A stretch of 64,000 nt of DNA from Arenimonas metalli CF5-1 (GCF_000747155.1 NZ_AVCK01000004.1:1-64000), one strand, 5' to 3'; positions 18,744 to 29,890 are shown, numbered from the stretch's first letter. Program-made: numbers and translations. Notes: generated by a model from the sequence alone, not told the origin.

Positions 18744-20267
18744 TCAGTGCGCCGCGCCTTCGCCGCGTTCGGTGCTGGCGCGCACCTTGGCCACGTCCTC
18801 CTTGCTCACGCGGCCACCCGGGTTGCCCCAGCTGTTGAGCGTGTAGGTGAGGATGTTGGCGACCTCGTCGTCGGTCAGCTGGCTCATCGGCGGCATCACC
18901 GAGTTGTAGTCCTGGCCGTTGACCTTGATCGGGCCGGACAGGCCGTTGAGCACGATGCCGGCCAGCTCTTCATGCGAGCGGGTCATCCAGTCGGAGCCGG
19001 CCAGCGGCGGGAACACGCCCGCCAGGCCCTTGCCGTCCGGCTGGTGGCAGGTCGAGCAGGTGCCGGCGAACAGCGCCTGGCCCGCTGCGACCTGGTCCTC
19101 GAGCGTGAGGGTGCCGGCGGCGTTGGCGGCCGCCGCGGCCGCCACCGGCGCCATGCTGCCGGCCTTGTCGCCGAGGTAGACCTCGTCGACTTCCTTGCCC
19201 GAGTAGATCTCCGGGTTCTCGGCGCCGTCCACCTTCAGGATCGCCAGCGCGCCCTTGTTGAAGGCGCGGAACAGCGAGTGGTCGACCAGCACGTAGCTGC
19301 CCGGCACTTCCAGGTGGAAGTCGGCGATCGCGGCGCCACCGGCCGGGATCAGCGTGGTCTGGACGTTCTCCTGGTACTTCGTGCCGCCCTCGAACCAGAC
19401 CTTGTCGAAGATCTCGCCGATCACGTGGAAGCTCGAGATGAGGTTCGGGCCGCCGTTGCCGACGTACATGCGCACGCTCTCGCCGACGTTGGCCTTGAGG
19501 GCGTTGTCGCCGGTGAGCGCGTTCTCGGCGCCGTTGAACAGCACGTAGGTGGCGTTCTCGTCGATCGCCTTCTGCATGTCGAACGGCGCGTAGCCCTTCT
19601 CGCGGTACTTGGTGGTGGTGTAGAAGTCGCCCTGCATCACGTAGAACTCCTTGTCCACCGGCGGCAGGCCTTCGGGCGGCTCGACCAGGATCAGGCCGTA
19701 CATGCCGTTGGCCACGTGCATGCCCACCGGCGCGGTGGCGCAGTGGTAGACGTAGAGGCCGGCGTTGAGCGCCTTGAAGGTGAACTGCGAGCTGTGGCCC
19801 GGTGCCGTGAACGTGGACGCGGCGCCGCCGCCCGGCCCGGTCACGCCGTGCAGGTCGATGTTGTGCGGCATCTTCGAATCGGGGTGGTTGTTGAGGTGGA
19901 ACTCCACCGTGTCGCCCTGGCGCACGCGGATGAAGCTGCCGGGCACGGTGCCGCCGAAGGTCCAGAAGGTGTAGGTGACGCCTTCGGAGATCTCCATGTC
20001 GACTTCGCGCACTTCCAGGTTCACCACCACCTTGGCCGGGTAGTCGCGGCCGGTGGCCGGCGGCACCAGCGGCGGGCTGGTCAGCACGGCTTCGATGGGT
20101 TCGCCCTGCGGCGGGCCGAAATCGCCCTTGCGCGAGCCGCCGGTGTCGCCGGCATCGGCGCTGGCGGTGGCCTTGCCGCGGGAATCGAGGTCGGCGTTGG
20201 GGTTGTCGCGGCAGCCCGGAAGCACGAGCAGTGCGGCGATCGAGAGGGCGAGCAGGTGGCGTTTCAT
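18744..20267 (-). CDS. nirK: Copper nitrite reductase NirK fused to cytochrome c
   Basis: A 507-residue lipoprotein (lipobox LPGC) reducing nitrite to NO. Two cupredoxin domains carry the ligands: PHNIDLH (type 1 and 2 His, catalytic Asp), YHCA (His/Cys), VGMHVANGM (His, Met), FHVIGEIFD (catalytic His) and [10 protein letters not shown] (type 2 His). After an Ala-rich linker (about residue 390) comes a cytochrome c domain with CSTCHQ, the three-domain form known from Ralstonia pickettii. That domain closely resembles the N-terminal cytochrome domain of nirS at 21912-24026. An FNR-like box lies at 20338-20351. Confidence 0.96.
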   Translation of the reverse strand: MKRHLLALSIAALLVLPGCRDNPNADLDSRGKATASADAGDTGGSRKGDFGPPQGEPIEAVLTSPPLVPPATGRDYPAKVVVNLEVREVDMEISEGVTYTFWTFGGTVPGSFIRVRQGDTVEFHLNNHPDSKMPHNIDLHGVTGPGGGAASTFTAPGHSSQFTFKALNAGLYVYHCATAPVGMHVANGMYGLILVEPPEGLPPVDKEFYVMQGDFYTTTKYREKGYAPFDMQKAIDENATYVLFNGAENALTGDNALKANVGESVRMYVGNGGPNLISSFHVIGEIFDKVWFEGGTKYQENVQTTLIPAGGAAIADFHLEVPGSYVLVDHSLFRAFNKGALAILKVDGAENPEIYSGKEVDEVYLGDKAGSMAPVAAAAAANAAGTLTLEDQVAAGQALFAGTCSTCHQPDGKGLAGVFPPLAGSDWMTRSHEELAGIVLNGLSGPIKVNGQDYNSVMPPMSQLTDDEVANILTYTLNSWGNPGGRVSKEDVAKVRASTERGEGAAH

Positions 20268-20337
20268 CGTGCGTCTCCGGACAAGTGTCGAGTGATTCAA
20301 CTGGGAGGCAGTGTCGGCAAACCTGGGCCCGCGCACG

Positions 20338-20351
20338 TTGATTCAAGTCAA
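20338..20351 (-). promoter_or_regulatory. FNR/DNR-like box upstream of nirK
   Basis: TTGATTCAAGTCAA, one half-site identical to the FNR consensus, 71 bases before the nirK start in the nirK/porin divergent region (20268-20509). Confidence 0.7.
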
Positions 20352-20430
20352 GCCGCGCGGATGCGGCACAGTCTGCACCCCTGTCAAGGGAATGTGAACC
20401 CCGAATTTTCGTCACCGGCCTACACGCCAC

Positions 20431-20444
20431 TTGACCTGCCTCAG
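20431..20444 (+). promoter_or_regulatory. Weak FNR-like site upstream of the porin gene
   Basis: TTGACCTGCCTCAG keeps the left half-site but its right half (CTCAG) is degenerate. It is 66 bases before the porin ATG. Listed because its distance is similar to the other sites; it may not be functional. Confidence 0.3.
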
Positions 20445-20509
20445 GGCCGCACGGTCGCGCCCTTGCCACGATGGCGGCGACCCGACCCGGGCCAATCACG
20501 GACCGTGCC

Positions 20510-21709
20510 ATGAACCTGAAACATTGCATCCATCTCTCGCTCGGCCTGCTTGCACTGCAGGCCGCCGCGCCCGCGGCCGCGGAGGCCGACGGCTGGACCG
20601 CGAACCTTCGCTACCGCCACGAGGCCGTCGAGGACGACGCGTTCGCGCGCGACGCCTCCGCGGACACGCTGCGCCTGCGCCTGGGCTGGAGCCGTGCGCT
20701 GGCGAGCGGCTTCAGCGCCGGCTTCGAGGGCGAGGGCGTCGCGGCGCTGGGCGACCGCTTCAACTCCGGCGCCAACGGCGAGACCGCGTATCCCGCGGTG
20801 CCCGATGCCCGCGCGCTGGAGATCAACCAGGCCTGGCTGCGCTGGCGCGGCGAGCGCGCCGGCGGCACGCTGGGCCGGCAGCGCCTCGCCTTCGACAACC
20901 ATCGCTTCGTCGGCAACGTCGGCTGGCGCCAGAACGAGCAGACCTTCGACGGCCTGTCCGCCGACGCCACGCTGCGCGAGGGCCTGGTGCTGCGCTACGC
21001 CTGGCTCGACCGCGTGCACCGCGTCTTCGGCGACGAGGCGCGCGACCCGCTCGCGCGCGAGCGCCACCTCGACAGCCACCTGCTCAACCTGGCCTGGCAG
21101 GGCGCGGACGGCAGCGTGGTGGGCTACGGCTACTGGCACGAGGACCAGGACGTGGCCGCGGCCTCCACCCGCACGCTGGGCCTGCGCTGGACCGGCCAGC
21201 GCGCGGTCGGCAAGGCTGGCCTCGGCTGGACGCTGGAGGCCGCCAACCAACGGGACCATGCCGGCAACCCGAACGCCACCAACGTCGACTACTTCCTGGT
21301 CGAGCCCTCGCTCGCGGCGCGCGGGCTGACCTGGAAACTCGGCTGGGAACAGCTGGGCGGCGATGGCCGCACGGCCTTCCAGACCCCGCTGGCCACGCTG
21401 CATGCGTTCAACGGCTGGGCAGACAAGTTCCTGGTGACGCCGGCCAACGGCCTCGACGATCGCTACGCCAGCGTGTCCGGCAAGTTCGGCTCGGGGCGGC
21501 TGGACGACAAACTGGCCTGGACGGTCGCGTGGCATGACTTCCAGTCCGACCGCGGCGGCTTCGACTACGGCCGCGAATGGAACGCCTCGCTGGCCTTCCC
21601 GCTGCCCGCCGGCTTCAGCGGCCTGGTGAAACTCGCCGACTACCGCAGCGACGGCTACGCCCGCGACACCCGCAAGCTCTGGCTCCAGGTCGAACGCACC
21701 TGGCCCTGA
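20510..21709 (+). CDS. Outer-membrane porin (alginate-export-like beta-barrel)
   Basis: A 399-residue protein with signal peptide (MNLKHCIHLSLGLLALQAAA) followed by beta-barrel-like alternating strands, including LRYRHEAVEDDAFARDA and TLRLRLGWSRALASGF, ending LWLQVERTWP. The pattern fits porins of the alginate-export family. Its place between nirK and nirS suggests nitrite or nitrate passage across the outer membrane, but the substrate is unknown. The ATG at 20510 is preferred over an in-frame upstream ATG at 20471 because it begins the signal peptide. Confidence 0.8.
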   Translation: MNLKHCIHLSLGLLALQAAAPAAAEADGWTANLRYRHEAVEDDAFARDASADTLRLRLGWSRALASGFSAGFEGEGVAALGDRFNSGANGETAYPAVPDARALEINQAWLRWRGERAGGTLGRQRLAFDNHRFVGNVGWRQNEQTFDGLSADATLREGLVLRYAWLDRVHRVFGDEARDPLARERHLDSHLLNLAWQGADGSVVGYGYWHEDQDVAAASTRTLGLRWTGQRAVGKAGLGWTLEAANQRDHAGNPNATNVDYFLVEPSLAARGLTWKLGWEQLGGDGRTAFQTPLATLHAFNGWADKFLVTPANGLDDRYASVSGKFGSGRLDDKLAWTVAWHDFQSDRGGFDYGREWNASLAFPLPAGFSGLVKLADYRSDGYARDTRKLWLQVERTWP

Positions 21710-21728
21710 ACCGGGAGCGAGTGTTATT

Positions 21729-21853
21729 AACGCGGATCAAAGCGGATGCGCGCGGATAAAAGCGGATCAAGAAAACAGAATTACTAAGTTTTCTTTACCT
21801 CTATTCTTTGCTCCATCCGCTCTTGTCCGCGCGCATCCGCTTTGATCCGCGTT
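21729..21853. repeat. Inverted CGGAT arrays, second copy
   Basis: Left array 21729-21767 has four GCGGAT units about 10 bases apart; right array 21815-21853 is its inverted copy with three mismatches. The 47-base centre is A/T-rich and unrelated to the centres of the copies at 8181 and 54827. It lies between convergent porin and nirS. Confidence 0.8.
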
Positions 21854-21886
21854 GAAATAAAAAGGGCCCCGCAGTGCAGGGCCCTT
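21854..21886 (-). terminator. Rho-independent terminator of nirS
   Basis: On the minus strand an 8-bp stem (AAGGGCCC with GGGCCCTT, 21862-21869 and 21879-21886) is followed by a T-rich run, 26 bases after the nirS stop. Confidence 0.8.
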
Positions 21887-21911
21887 CGGCGTCAGCGGAT
21901 CCCATGCCGGA

Positions 21912-24050
<2,139 letters not shown>

Positions 24051-24111
24051 CTAGTCAGTCGTGGCTGGTCCACGGTCGGCGACAGCTTGTGCCTGTGATC
24101 ACGCCGTTCCC

Positions 24112-24125
24112 CTGACCTGAATCAA
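24112..24125 (-). promoter_or_regulatory. FNR/DNR-like box upstream of nirS
   Basis: CTGACCTGAATCAA, 86 bases before the nirS ATG. On the plus strand its right half ATCAA equals the FNR consensus. It shares the divergent region 24027-24229 with the box of the TonB receptor gene. Confidence 0.65.
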
Positions 24126-24161
24126 GCGAAGGCAGCATCCCGCCCCGCCGACCCCCGCGCT

Positions 24162-24175
24162 TTGACCGGGGTCAA
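24162..24175 (+). promoter_or_regulatory. FNR/DNR-like box upstream of the TonB receptor gene
   Basis: TTGACCGGGGTCAA, TTGAC and GTCAA half-sites perfectly inverted, 54 bases between box and ATG at 24230. Confidence 0.72.
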
Positions 24176-24229
24176 TCCGGTTCCGGGTGTCCGTGGCTTA
24201 CCGTGGCGGCGACGCTTACGGAGATCCCC

Positions 24230-26431
24230 ATGACGCTTTCCCCGCTTTGCCTGGCCCTCGCCGCGGCCCTGTCGCCCGGCCCGGAGCCGTCCCCCGAGCC
24301 GCTGAAGGTGCTCGATGCCGTGGTGGTGGTCGGCAGCCGCAGCGCCGAGCCGGTGCGCCAGGTGGTGGGCACGATCAGCCGGGTCGACCGCGAGGTGATG
24401 GAGCAGCGCGGCGTGCAGACGCTCGACGACCTCGCGCGGCTGGTGCCGGGCATGGAGGTCGCCTCGGACCCGAACCGCTTCGGGGCGCTGGGCTTCAACC
24501 TGCGCGGGCTCGACGGCAACCGGGTCAGCGTCGAAGTGGACGGCATCCCGCTGGCCGACGGCTTCGGCGTCGGCCAGTTCGCGCTGGCCGGGCGCGACCT
24601 GGTGGAGCTGGGCATCGTCGACCGCATCGAAGTGCTGCGCGGCCCCGCCTCCACGCTTTACGGCAGCAAGGCGCTGGCCGGCGTGGTGGCGTTCTGGACG
24701 CCCGAGGCGGCAGGGGCTTCGTGGTCCGGGGACGAGCGCCGCACCGCGTGGGCGCTGCGTGCCGGCGCCGCCAGCCGCGACGACTCGCACTGGTTCTCGG
24801 CAAGGATGGCGGCGCGCAGCGAGGACGCGCGCTTGACTGCGCTGGTCGCGCTGGGTCGACGCGAGGGCCACGAGACGGAGAACAGCGCGCGCGACGCGGA
24901 CGATGCCGCCAACCCCGCCGATTTCCGGAGCGACAGCGCGCTGGCGAAGTTCGGCTTCGACGCCGGGACGGCCGGGCGCTGGACGGCCACGCTGGAGCAG
25001 GGCCGGGGCGAACGGCAAACCGACGTGCAGTCGCAGCTGTTTGGTCCCGGGCGATTCGCGACGACCTATGCGCTGCTCGCGGACGACCGGTTCCGCCGCG
25101 ACCGCATCAGCCTGGCCACCGAGTGGGATTCGCTGGGGCCGGTCGGACCGGTGCGCGCGCTGGCGTATCGCCAGTCCAGCCGCAGCGAGCAGTGGAGCGA
25201 CCAGTTCCGCCTGCCTGACCGCGCGACGCCGTTCGCGTCGCGGCGCGAGCGCGGCTTCCTCTTCGAACAGGTGAGCACGGGGCTGGAGCTGACCGGGCAA
25301 TGGCGCGGCGAAACGGGCGGGTTCGCGCACTGGCAGGTGTTCGGCATCGACCTGGCGCGCCACGATTTCGAAGGCCTGCGCGAGGGGTTCGAGACCAACC
25401 TCGCGACCGGCGCCGGCACGCCGGTGATCCTGGGTGAAGTGTTCCCGCTGCGCGACTTCCCGAATTCGCGCGCGAACGAGCTGGGCCTGTTCTGGCAGGA
25501 CGAGATCCGCTTCGGCGACGGCTGGGCGCTGGTGCCCGGCCTGCGCTGGGAGCGCTATTCACTCGACGCGCGCCCGGATGCGATCTGGCGCGAGGACAAC
25601 CCGGCGGTCGCGCCGGCCTCGCTCGATTCCGATGCGTTCACGCCCAAGCTGGGCCTGCGCTGGAACGGCGCGCGGCTGGGCGTTTACGCGCAGTACGCGC
25701 GCGGCTTCCGCGCGCCGCCCTTCGCCGACGTCAACATCGGCCTGAACCTGCCGGCCTTCAACTACGTGGCGCTGCCCAACCCCGGCCTGCGCCCGGAAAC
25801 CAGCGACGGCTACGAGCTGGGCGCGCGCTGGGCCGGCGACGTGCTGCAGGCCAGCGTGGCGGTGTACGAGAACCGGTTCGAGGACCTGATCGAATCGCGC
25901 GCCAACCTCGGCCGCAACGACGCGGGCCAACTGGTGTTCCAGTCGGTGAACCGCGACCGCGCCCGCATCCGCGGCGCCGAGCTCGAGGCGCGCTGGTACC
26001 TCGATGCGTGGCTGCCCTCGGCGCCGGGCTGGTACGTGGACCTGACCGCGGCCTGGGCGCGCGGCGACGACACCGCGCGCGACCAGCCGCTGAACTCGGT
26101 GCCCCCGGGCCGGGCCAGCCTGGCCGCCGGCTACGGGGCGCCCGACGGCGGCTGGGGCGGGGAGCTGCGCGTCACCGGCGTGCGCCGCGTCACCCGCGCC
26201 GACCAGACCGCCGCGGCGCTGTACCTGCCGCCGGGCTATTCCACCTGGGACGCGAACGCGTGGTGGGCGATCGGCGACCAGGTGCGCCTGAACCTGACGC
26301 TGCACAACCTCGCCGACCGCCGCTACTGGGACTGGTCCACGCTGCGCGGGCTCACCGCGACCGCCGACGACATCGACTTCTACAGCCGCCCCGGCCGCGG
26401 CGCGAGCCTGGGGCTGCGCTGGGAGTTCTGA
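24230..26431 (+). CDS. TonB-dependent outer-membrane receptor, heme-type
   Basis: A 733-residue receptor with a short signal peptide, a plug domain (DAVVVVGSRSAEP, then RIEVLRGPASTLYGSKAL) and a barrel ending in Phe (GLRWEF). The segment YARGFRAPPFADVN followed by LPNPGLRPE resembles the FRAP/NPxL pattern of heme and hemoprotein receptors. Heme uptake fits the large heme demand of NirS, qNOR and cbb3; copper or another ligand cannot be excluded. ATG 24230 follows GGAG. Divergent from nirS with its own FNR-like box. Confidence 0.85.
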   Translation: MTLSPLCLALAAALSPGPEPSPEPLKVLDAVVVVGSRSAEPVRQVVGTISRVDREVMEQRGVQTLDDLARLVPGMEVASDPNRFGALGFNLRGLDGNRVSVEVDGIPLADGFGVGQFALAGRDLVELGIVDRIEVLRGPASTLYGSKALAGVVAFWTPEAAGASWSGDERRTAWALRAGAASRDDSHWFSARMAARSEDARLTALVALGRREGHETENSARDADDAANPADFRSDSALAKFGFDAGTAGRWTATLEQGRGERQTDVQSQLFGPGRFATTYALLADDRFRRDRISLATEWDSLGPVGPVRALAYRQSSRSEQWSDQFRLPDRATPFASRRERGFLFEQVSTGLELTGQWRGETGGFAHWQVFGIDLARHDFEGLREGFETNLATGAGTPVILGEVFPLRDFPNSRANELGLFWQDEIRFGDGWALVPGLRWERYSLDARPDAIWREDNPAVAPASLDSDAFTPKLGLRWNGARLGVYAQYARGFRAPPFADVNIGLNLPAFNYVALPNPGLRPETSDGYELGARWAGDVLQASVAVYENRFEDLIESRANLGRNDAGQLVFQSVNRDRARIRGAELEARWYLDAWLPSAPGWYVDLTAAWARGDDTARDQPLNSVPPGRASLAAGYGAPDGGWGGELRVTGVRRVTRADQTAAALYLPPGYSTWDANAWWAIGDQVRLNLTLHNLADRRYWDWSTLRGLTATADDIDFYSRPGRGASLGLRWEF

Positions 26432-26464
26432 AGCCGGCGGACGCACGATCAATCCCGGTCCGGG

Positions 26465-26478
26465 TTGACCGGGATCAG
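26465..26478 (+). promoter_or_regulatory. FNR/DNR-like box upstream of the DUF2249 operon
   Basis: TTGACCGGGATCAG, 34 bases before the ATG at 26513 and 33 bases after the TonB receptor stop, so the DUF2249-to-nadB genes can be transcribed separately. Confidence 0.65.
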
Positions 26479-26512
26479 GGACGAACCGCCGCCGCGGCGC
26501 TGCAATGCCGGC

Positions 26513-26758
26513 ATGGACGAGCTCACCGATAACACCCTTGACCTGCGCCAGCTGCCGGCGCCGGAACCCCTGACGCAAAGCCTGGCCGCGATCGAGGCGC
26601 TGGCGGCAGGCGCCGTGCTGCGCCTGCTCACGCCGATGCGGCCGCTGCCCCTGTTGCAAGCGCTGAAGGAGCGCAGGCTCGGCTATTCGGTCTCCGACCA
26701 CGAGGGCGGGGGCTGCGCCGTCACGGTATGGATCGAAGATGGCCCGTCTGGCGCTTGA
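26513..26758 (+). CDS. DUF2249 domain protein
   Basis: An 81-residue cytosolic protein starting MDELTDNTLDLRQLPAPEPL, with a TusA-like alpha/beta pattern ending GGGCAVTVWIE. DUF2249 proteins are common in denitrification gene clusters but have no settled function. Its 3' end overlaps the next gene by 20 bases, so the two are probably translationally coupled. Confidence 0.85.
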   Translation: MDELTDNTLDLRQLPAPEPLTQSLAAIEALAAGAVLRLLTPMRPLPLLQALKERRLGYSVSDHEGGGCAVTVWIEDGPSGA

Positions 26759-27992
26759 GCGCGCCCCGGACACCGCCGACCCCGGTCGATTCCTCCGCAG
26801 CGTCCCGGCCTGGGGCGCGCTCGCCGGCTGGATGCTTTGCGTGGAGGGCGCGGCGCTGCTGGCCTCGCGCTGGTCGCCGGCGACGGTGGCGCTGGTGCAT
26901 GTGTTCACGCTCGGCGTGTTGGGCAACGCCCTGTTCGGCAGCCTGCTGCAGTTCCTGCCGGCGGCGGCCGACGTGCCCGTGCGCGGCGGGACGCGTGCGG
27001 CCGTGGCGCTGCACGCCGCATTGAATGTCGGCACCGCGGCGCTGGTGGCGGGCCTTTGTTGGCCGTCCACCGGGCTTCGCGCGGCGGGGGCGACGGCCTT
27101 GGGCCTGGCATTCGCCGGGCTGGGCCTGGCGACGCTGCCCGGACTGCTCGCCCGTTGCCGCCGGGGGTTGCTGCAGGCGGGCCTGTCGCTCGCCGTCGCC
27201 GCGGGCCTCGCCACCGCGGCCCTGGGCGTGCTGCTGGTGGCCGGAATGGGCGGCGGGATCGCCTTGTCGCTGCCACGCTGGACCGACCTGCATGCGGCCA
27301 GCGGCGTGATCGGCTGGATGCTCGCGCTGCTCGTGACGGTGGCGCGCGTGGTGATGCCCATGTTCCAGGGCGCGCCCGAGGCGCCGGCGCGGGCGCAGGT
27401 CGCCTGGCTGCTGGGCGTGGCGGCGGGCCTGCCGCTCGCGGGCACCGCGCTGATCATGGCGGGCCAGGGCTTGCCGCTGCGCGTCGTGGTGGCGACGGCC
27501 CTGGTGTCGGCGGCCTCGGCAGGACTCTGGCTGCAGGCGCGCACACGCAAGCAGGCACCGGGCCCGCTGTTCGCGGCCTGGCGGCTGGGCTTCGTCGCGC
27601 TCGGGCTGGGCGCAGTGGCGGTGGCCTGGCCGGGGGGCAAGGCCACGCTGGCCGGCGTGCTGGTGATCGCGGTGGCTTTTCCACAGATCGTGATCGCGAT
27701 GCTGCTCGAGATCGATGCCTTCCTCGGCTGGATCACGCTGCATCGCCGATGCGGCCGGGGGCTGCAGCTGCCCGGCGTGCAGTCCTTGTTGCCGGTCGTG
27801 CGACGGCGCGCGGTGCTGCGGCTGTTCGCGCTGGCGGGCCTTGCGCTGGCGCTCGCCGCGTTCGACGGGCGGGACCTGCCGGCCCGCGTGGCCGGTGCCT
27901 TGCTGCTGTCGGCCTACCTGGCGCTGGGCTGGACCCAGGCCGGCCTGTCCCGCGCGGTACGGGGTTTCGCAATGGCGCATCCGCCGCGCTGA
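26739..27992 (+). CDS. Polytopic membrane protein of the denitrification cluster, unknown function
   Basis: A 417-residue protein that is almost entirely hydrophobic, with about ten or more predicted helices. Helix segments carry conserved-looking histidines (LVHVFTLGVLGNALFG and TDLHAASGVIGWML) in a pattern reminiscent of NnrS and heme-copper membrane proteins. I do not recognise a named family. Overlapped with DUF2249 upstream, 15 bases before the chorismate mutase-UbiT gene. A NO-, heme- or quinone-related role is only a guess from context. Confidence 0.8.
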   Translation: MARLALERAPDTADPGRFLRSVPAWGALAGWMLCVEGAALLASRWSPATVALVHVFTLGVLGNALFGSLLQFLPAAADVPVRGGTRAAVALHAALNVGTAALVAGLCWPSTGLRAAGATALGLAFAGLGLATLPGLLARCRRGLLQAGLSLAVAAGLATAALGVLLVAGMGGGIALSLPRWTDLHAASGVIGWMLALLVTVARVVMPMFQGAPEAPARAQVAWLLGVAAGLPLAGTALIMAGQGLPLRVVVATALVSAASAGLWLQARTRKQAPGPLFAAWRLGFVALGLGAVAVAWPGGKATLAGVLVIAVAFPQIVIAMLLEIDAFLGWITLHRRCGRGLQLPGVQSLLPVVRRRAVLRLFALAGLALALAAFDGRDLPARVAGALLLSAYLALGWTQAGLSRAVRGFAMAHPPR

Positions 27993-28007
27993 GGCGGCGA
28001 TCGGGAG

Positions 28008-28859
28008 ATGACGGTGGCAGGACGTTCGATCGGATTGGCGCGGCTGCGCCTGGGCATTGATGCGCTCGACGACGCGCTGCTGGTCTGCCTCGCGGCGCGC
28101 CGGCGGCTGGTCGCCGCCGTGGCGCGGGTGAAGCAACGGGAGGGCCTGCCCGTGCGCGATGCGGCCCGCGAGCGTCGGATCGACGAGCGCGGCCAGTCGC
28201 TGGCGCGTCGCCTGGGCCTGCCGCCCTCGCTGGCGCGGGCGCAGCTGGCGCTTGCGGTCGCCGACGGACGTTGCCTGCAGGGGCTTTCACCTGACCCGGG
28301 TCAAGGCGCGGCGCCCCCCGACGACGCCAAGCTTGCGCCCGCCATGACACTTGCCAACGACCCCTCGCTCCCGCGCGCCTTGCTGCGCGCCATCCCGCCC
28401 CCGGCCCGCTGGGCCCCGTTGCTGCGGCGGCTCCCGTCGTCGTGGCCCGGCCGCGCGCTCGAGCCGGCCGTGCAGCAGCTGCTGGCCGCGCCGCTGCGCG
28501 ATGGCCAGCTCGACTTCCTGGTCGGGCGCCGCCTGGGCATCGCGGTCTCCGACCTCGGCATCGGCTGGGTGTTCGCGCTGCGTGGCGGACGACTGCACGC
28601 CACCCCCGAACCGGCCGAAGCCACGGTGCGCGGCACCGCCACCGACCTGATGCTGCTTGCGAGCCGGCTCGAGGACGCCGACACGCTGTTCTTCCAGCGT
28701 CGGCTCGAACTGACCGGCGACACCGAGCTGGGCCTGACCGCGCGCAACCTGCTCGACCGCCTGCCGTGGGAGTCGGTGCCGCTGGGCGTGCGCATCCTGC
28801 TGCACCGCGGCGCCCGGCTGGCGCGCGAGGCGCGCGACGCCCGCCGGGGTGAGGCATGA
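28008..28859 (+). CDS. ubiT: Chorismate mutase-UbiT fusion
   Basis: An uninterrupted 283-residue frame. Residues 1-95 look like AroQ-type chorismate mutase: LRLGIDALDDALL, AARRRLV, the lysine in RVKQREGLPV and DAARERRID. Residues 113-283 (from ATG 28344) are an SCP2-type UbiT with EDADTLFFQRRLELTGDTEL, matching E. coli UbiT (171 versus 174 residues). UbiT helps make ubiquinone without O2, with UbiU and UbiV (33216-35097). An FNR-like box at 28291-28304 lies in the linker, 39 bases before ATG 28344, so a stand-alone UbiT may also be made. The stop overlaps nadA by 4 bases. Confidence 0.85.
   Translation: MTVAGRSIGLARLRLGIDALDDALLVCLAARRRLVAAVARVKQREGLPVRDAARERRIDERGQSLARRLGLPPSLARAQLALAVADGRCLQGLSPDPGQGAAPPDDAKLAPAMTLANDPSLPRALLRAIPPPARWAPLLRRLPSSWPGRALEPAVQQLLAAPLRDGQLDFLVGRRLGIAVSDLGIGWVFALRGGRLHATPEPAEATVRGTATDLMLLASRLEDADTLFFQRRLELTGDTELGLTARNLLDRLPWESVPLGVRILLHRGARLAREARDARRGEA
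28291..28304 (+). promoter_or_regulatory. FNR/DNR-like box inside the chorismate mutase-UbiT linker
   Basis: CTGACCCGGGTCAA lies in coding sequence between the two domains and 39 bases before an in-frame ATG (28344) that begins the UbiT domain. The spacing resembles that of the nnrS, hemN and DUF2249 boxes (34-36 bases). Confidence 0.55.
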
Positions 28860-29890
28860 GCGCCGCCGACCTGCCCGAACACCTGCTGCGGCCGCGCTGG
28901 CATCCGGCGCTGGAGCGGGACTATGCGGAACTCTCGACGACGCTGGAGCGGCTGCTGCCCTGCGTCGAAGTGCCGATGCACCTGCCGTGGATCGACGCCA
29001 TCCTGCAGCTCAAGCGCGAGCGCGGCGCGGTGATCATGGCGCACAGCTACCAGTCGCCCGAGATCTTCCACGGCGTCGCCGACGTCACCGGCGACTCGCT
29101 GGCGCTGGCGCAGGCGGCGAAGGACTGCGGCGCGGACCTGATCGTGCTGTGCGGCGTGCACTTCATGGCCGAGACCGCGAAGATCATCTCGCCCGACACC
29201 CGCGTGCTGATCCCCGACCTGCGCGCGGGCTGCTCGCTGGCCGACTCGATCGCGGCCGCCGACGTGCGCGCCCTGCGTGCGCGCCACCCGGGCGTGCCCG
29301 TGGTGAGCTACGTCAACACGACGGCGGAAGTGAAGGCCGAATCCGATGCCTGCTGCACCTCCGCGAACGCGGTGCAGGTGGTGGAGGCGATGGGCAGCGA
29401 CCGGGTGATCTTCCTGCCCGACCGCTACCTCGGCGCCTACGTGGCCAGCCAGACCGCGGTCGAGCTGATGCTGTGGGATGGCTGCTGCGAGGTGCATGAA
29501 ACCTTCACCGCCGCCCAGGCGCGGCACGCGCGCGAGCGCTTCGACGTGCGCCTGGTGGCGCATCCCGAGTGCCCGCCCGAGGTGCTGGCGGAAGCCGACT
29601 TCGTGGGCTCCACCAGCGCGATGGGCGCCTGGCTCGCACGCGAGAAGCCCGAACGCGTGGCGCTGATCACCGAGTGCTCGATGGCGGACAACCTGCGGCT
29701 GCGGTTCCCGGACACGGAGTTCATCCAACCCTGCAACCTCTGCCCGCACATGAAGCGCATCACCCTGCCGAACATCCACGCCTGCCTGCGCGACCTCTCC
29801 GGCGAAGTCATGGTGCCGGCCGGGATCGCCGCGCGCGCACGACGGGCGCTGGAACGGATGCTGGCGGTCGGGCGCGGCGAGCGCGTTTGA
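28856..29890 (+). CDS. nadA: Quinolinate synthase NadA
   Basis: A 344-residue 4Fe-4S enzyme condensing iminoaspartate and dihydroxyacetone phosphate to quinolinate for NAD. Motifs are MAHSYQSPEI, LCGVHFMAETAKI, PDLRAGCSLADS, AHPECPPEV, TECSMADNL and CNLCPHMKRI, which include the cluster cysteines. The ATG overlaps the previous stop (ATGA). It is placed in a denitrification operon rather than with nadC, which is at 62718-63572. Confidence 0.96.
   Translation: MSAADLPEHLLRPRWHPALERDYAELSTTLERLLPCVEVPMHLPWIDAILQLKRERGAVIMAHSYQSPEIFHGVADVTGDSLALAQAAKDCGADLIVLCGVHFMAETAKIISPDTRVLIPDLRAGCSLADSIAAADVRALRARHPGVPVVSYVNTTAEVKAESDACCTSANAVQVVEAMGSDRVIFLPDRYLGAYVASQTAVELMLWDGCCEVHETFTAAQARHARERFDVRLVAHPECPPEVLAEADFVGSTSAMGAWLAREKPERVALITECSMADNLRLRFPDTEFIQPCNLCPHMKRITLPNIHACLRDLSGEVMVPAGIAARARRALERMLAVGRGERV

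Noticed and set aside
20431-20444. Strong FNR box for the porin gene
   Set aside because: The right half-site is CTCAG, a poor match; it is kept only as a weak feature.
28008-28343. Separate chorismate mutase gene ending before UbiT
   Set aside because: No stop codon separates the domains in the given sequence, so a fusion is recorded, although an internal start at 28344 remains possible.
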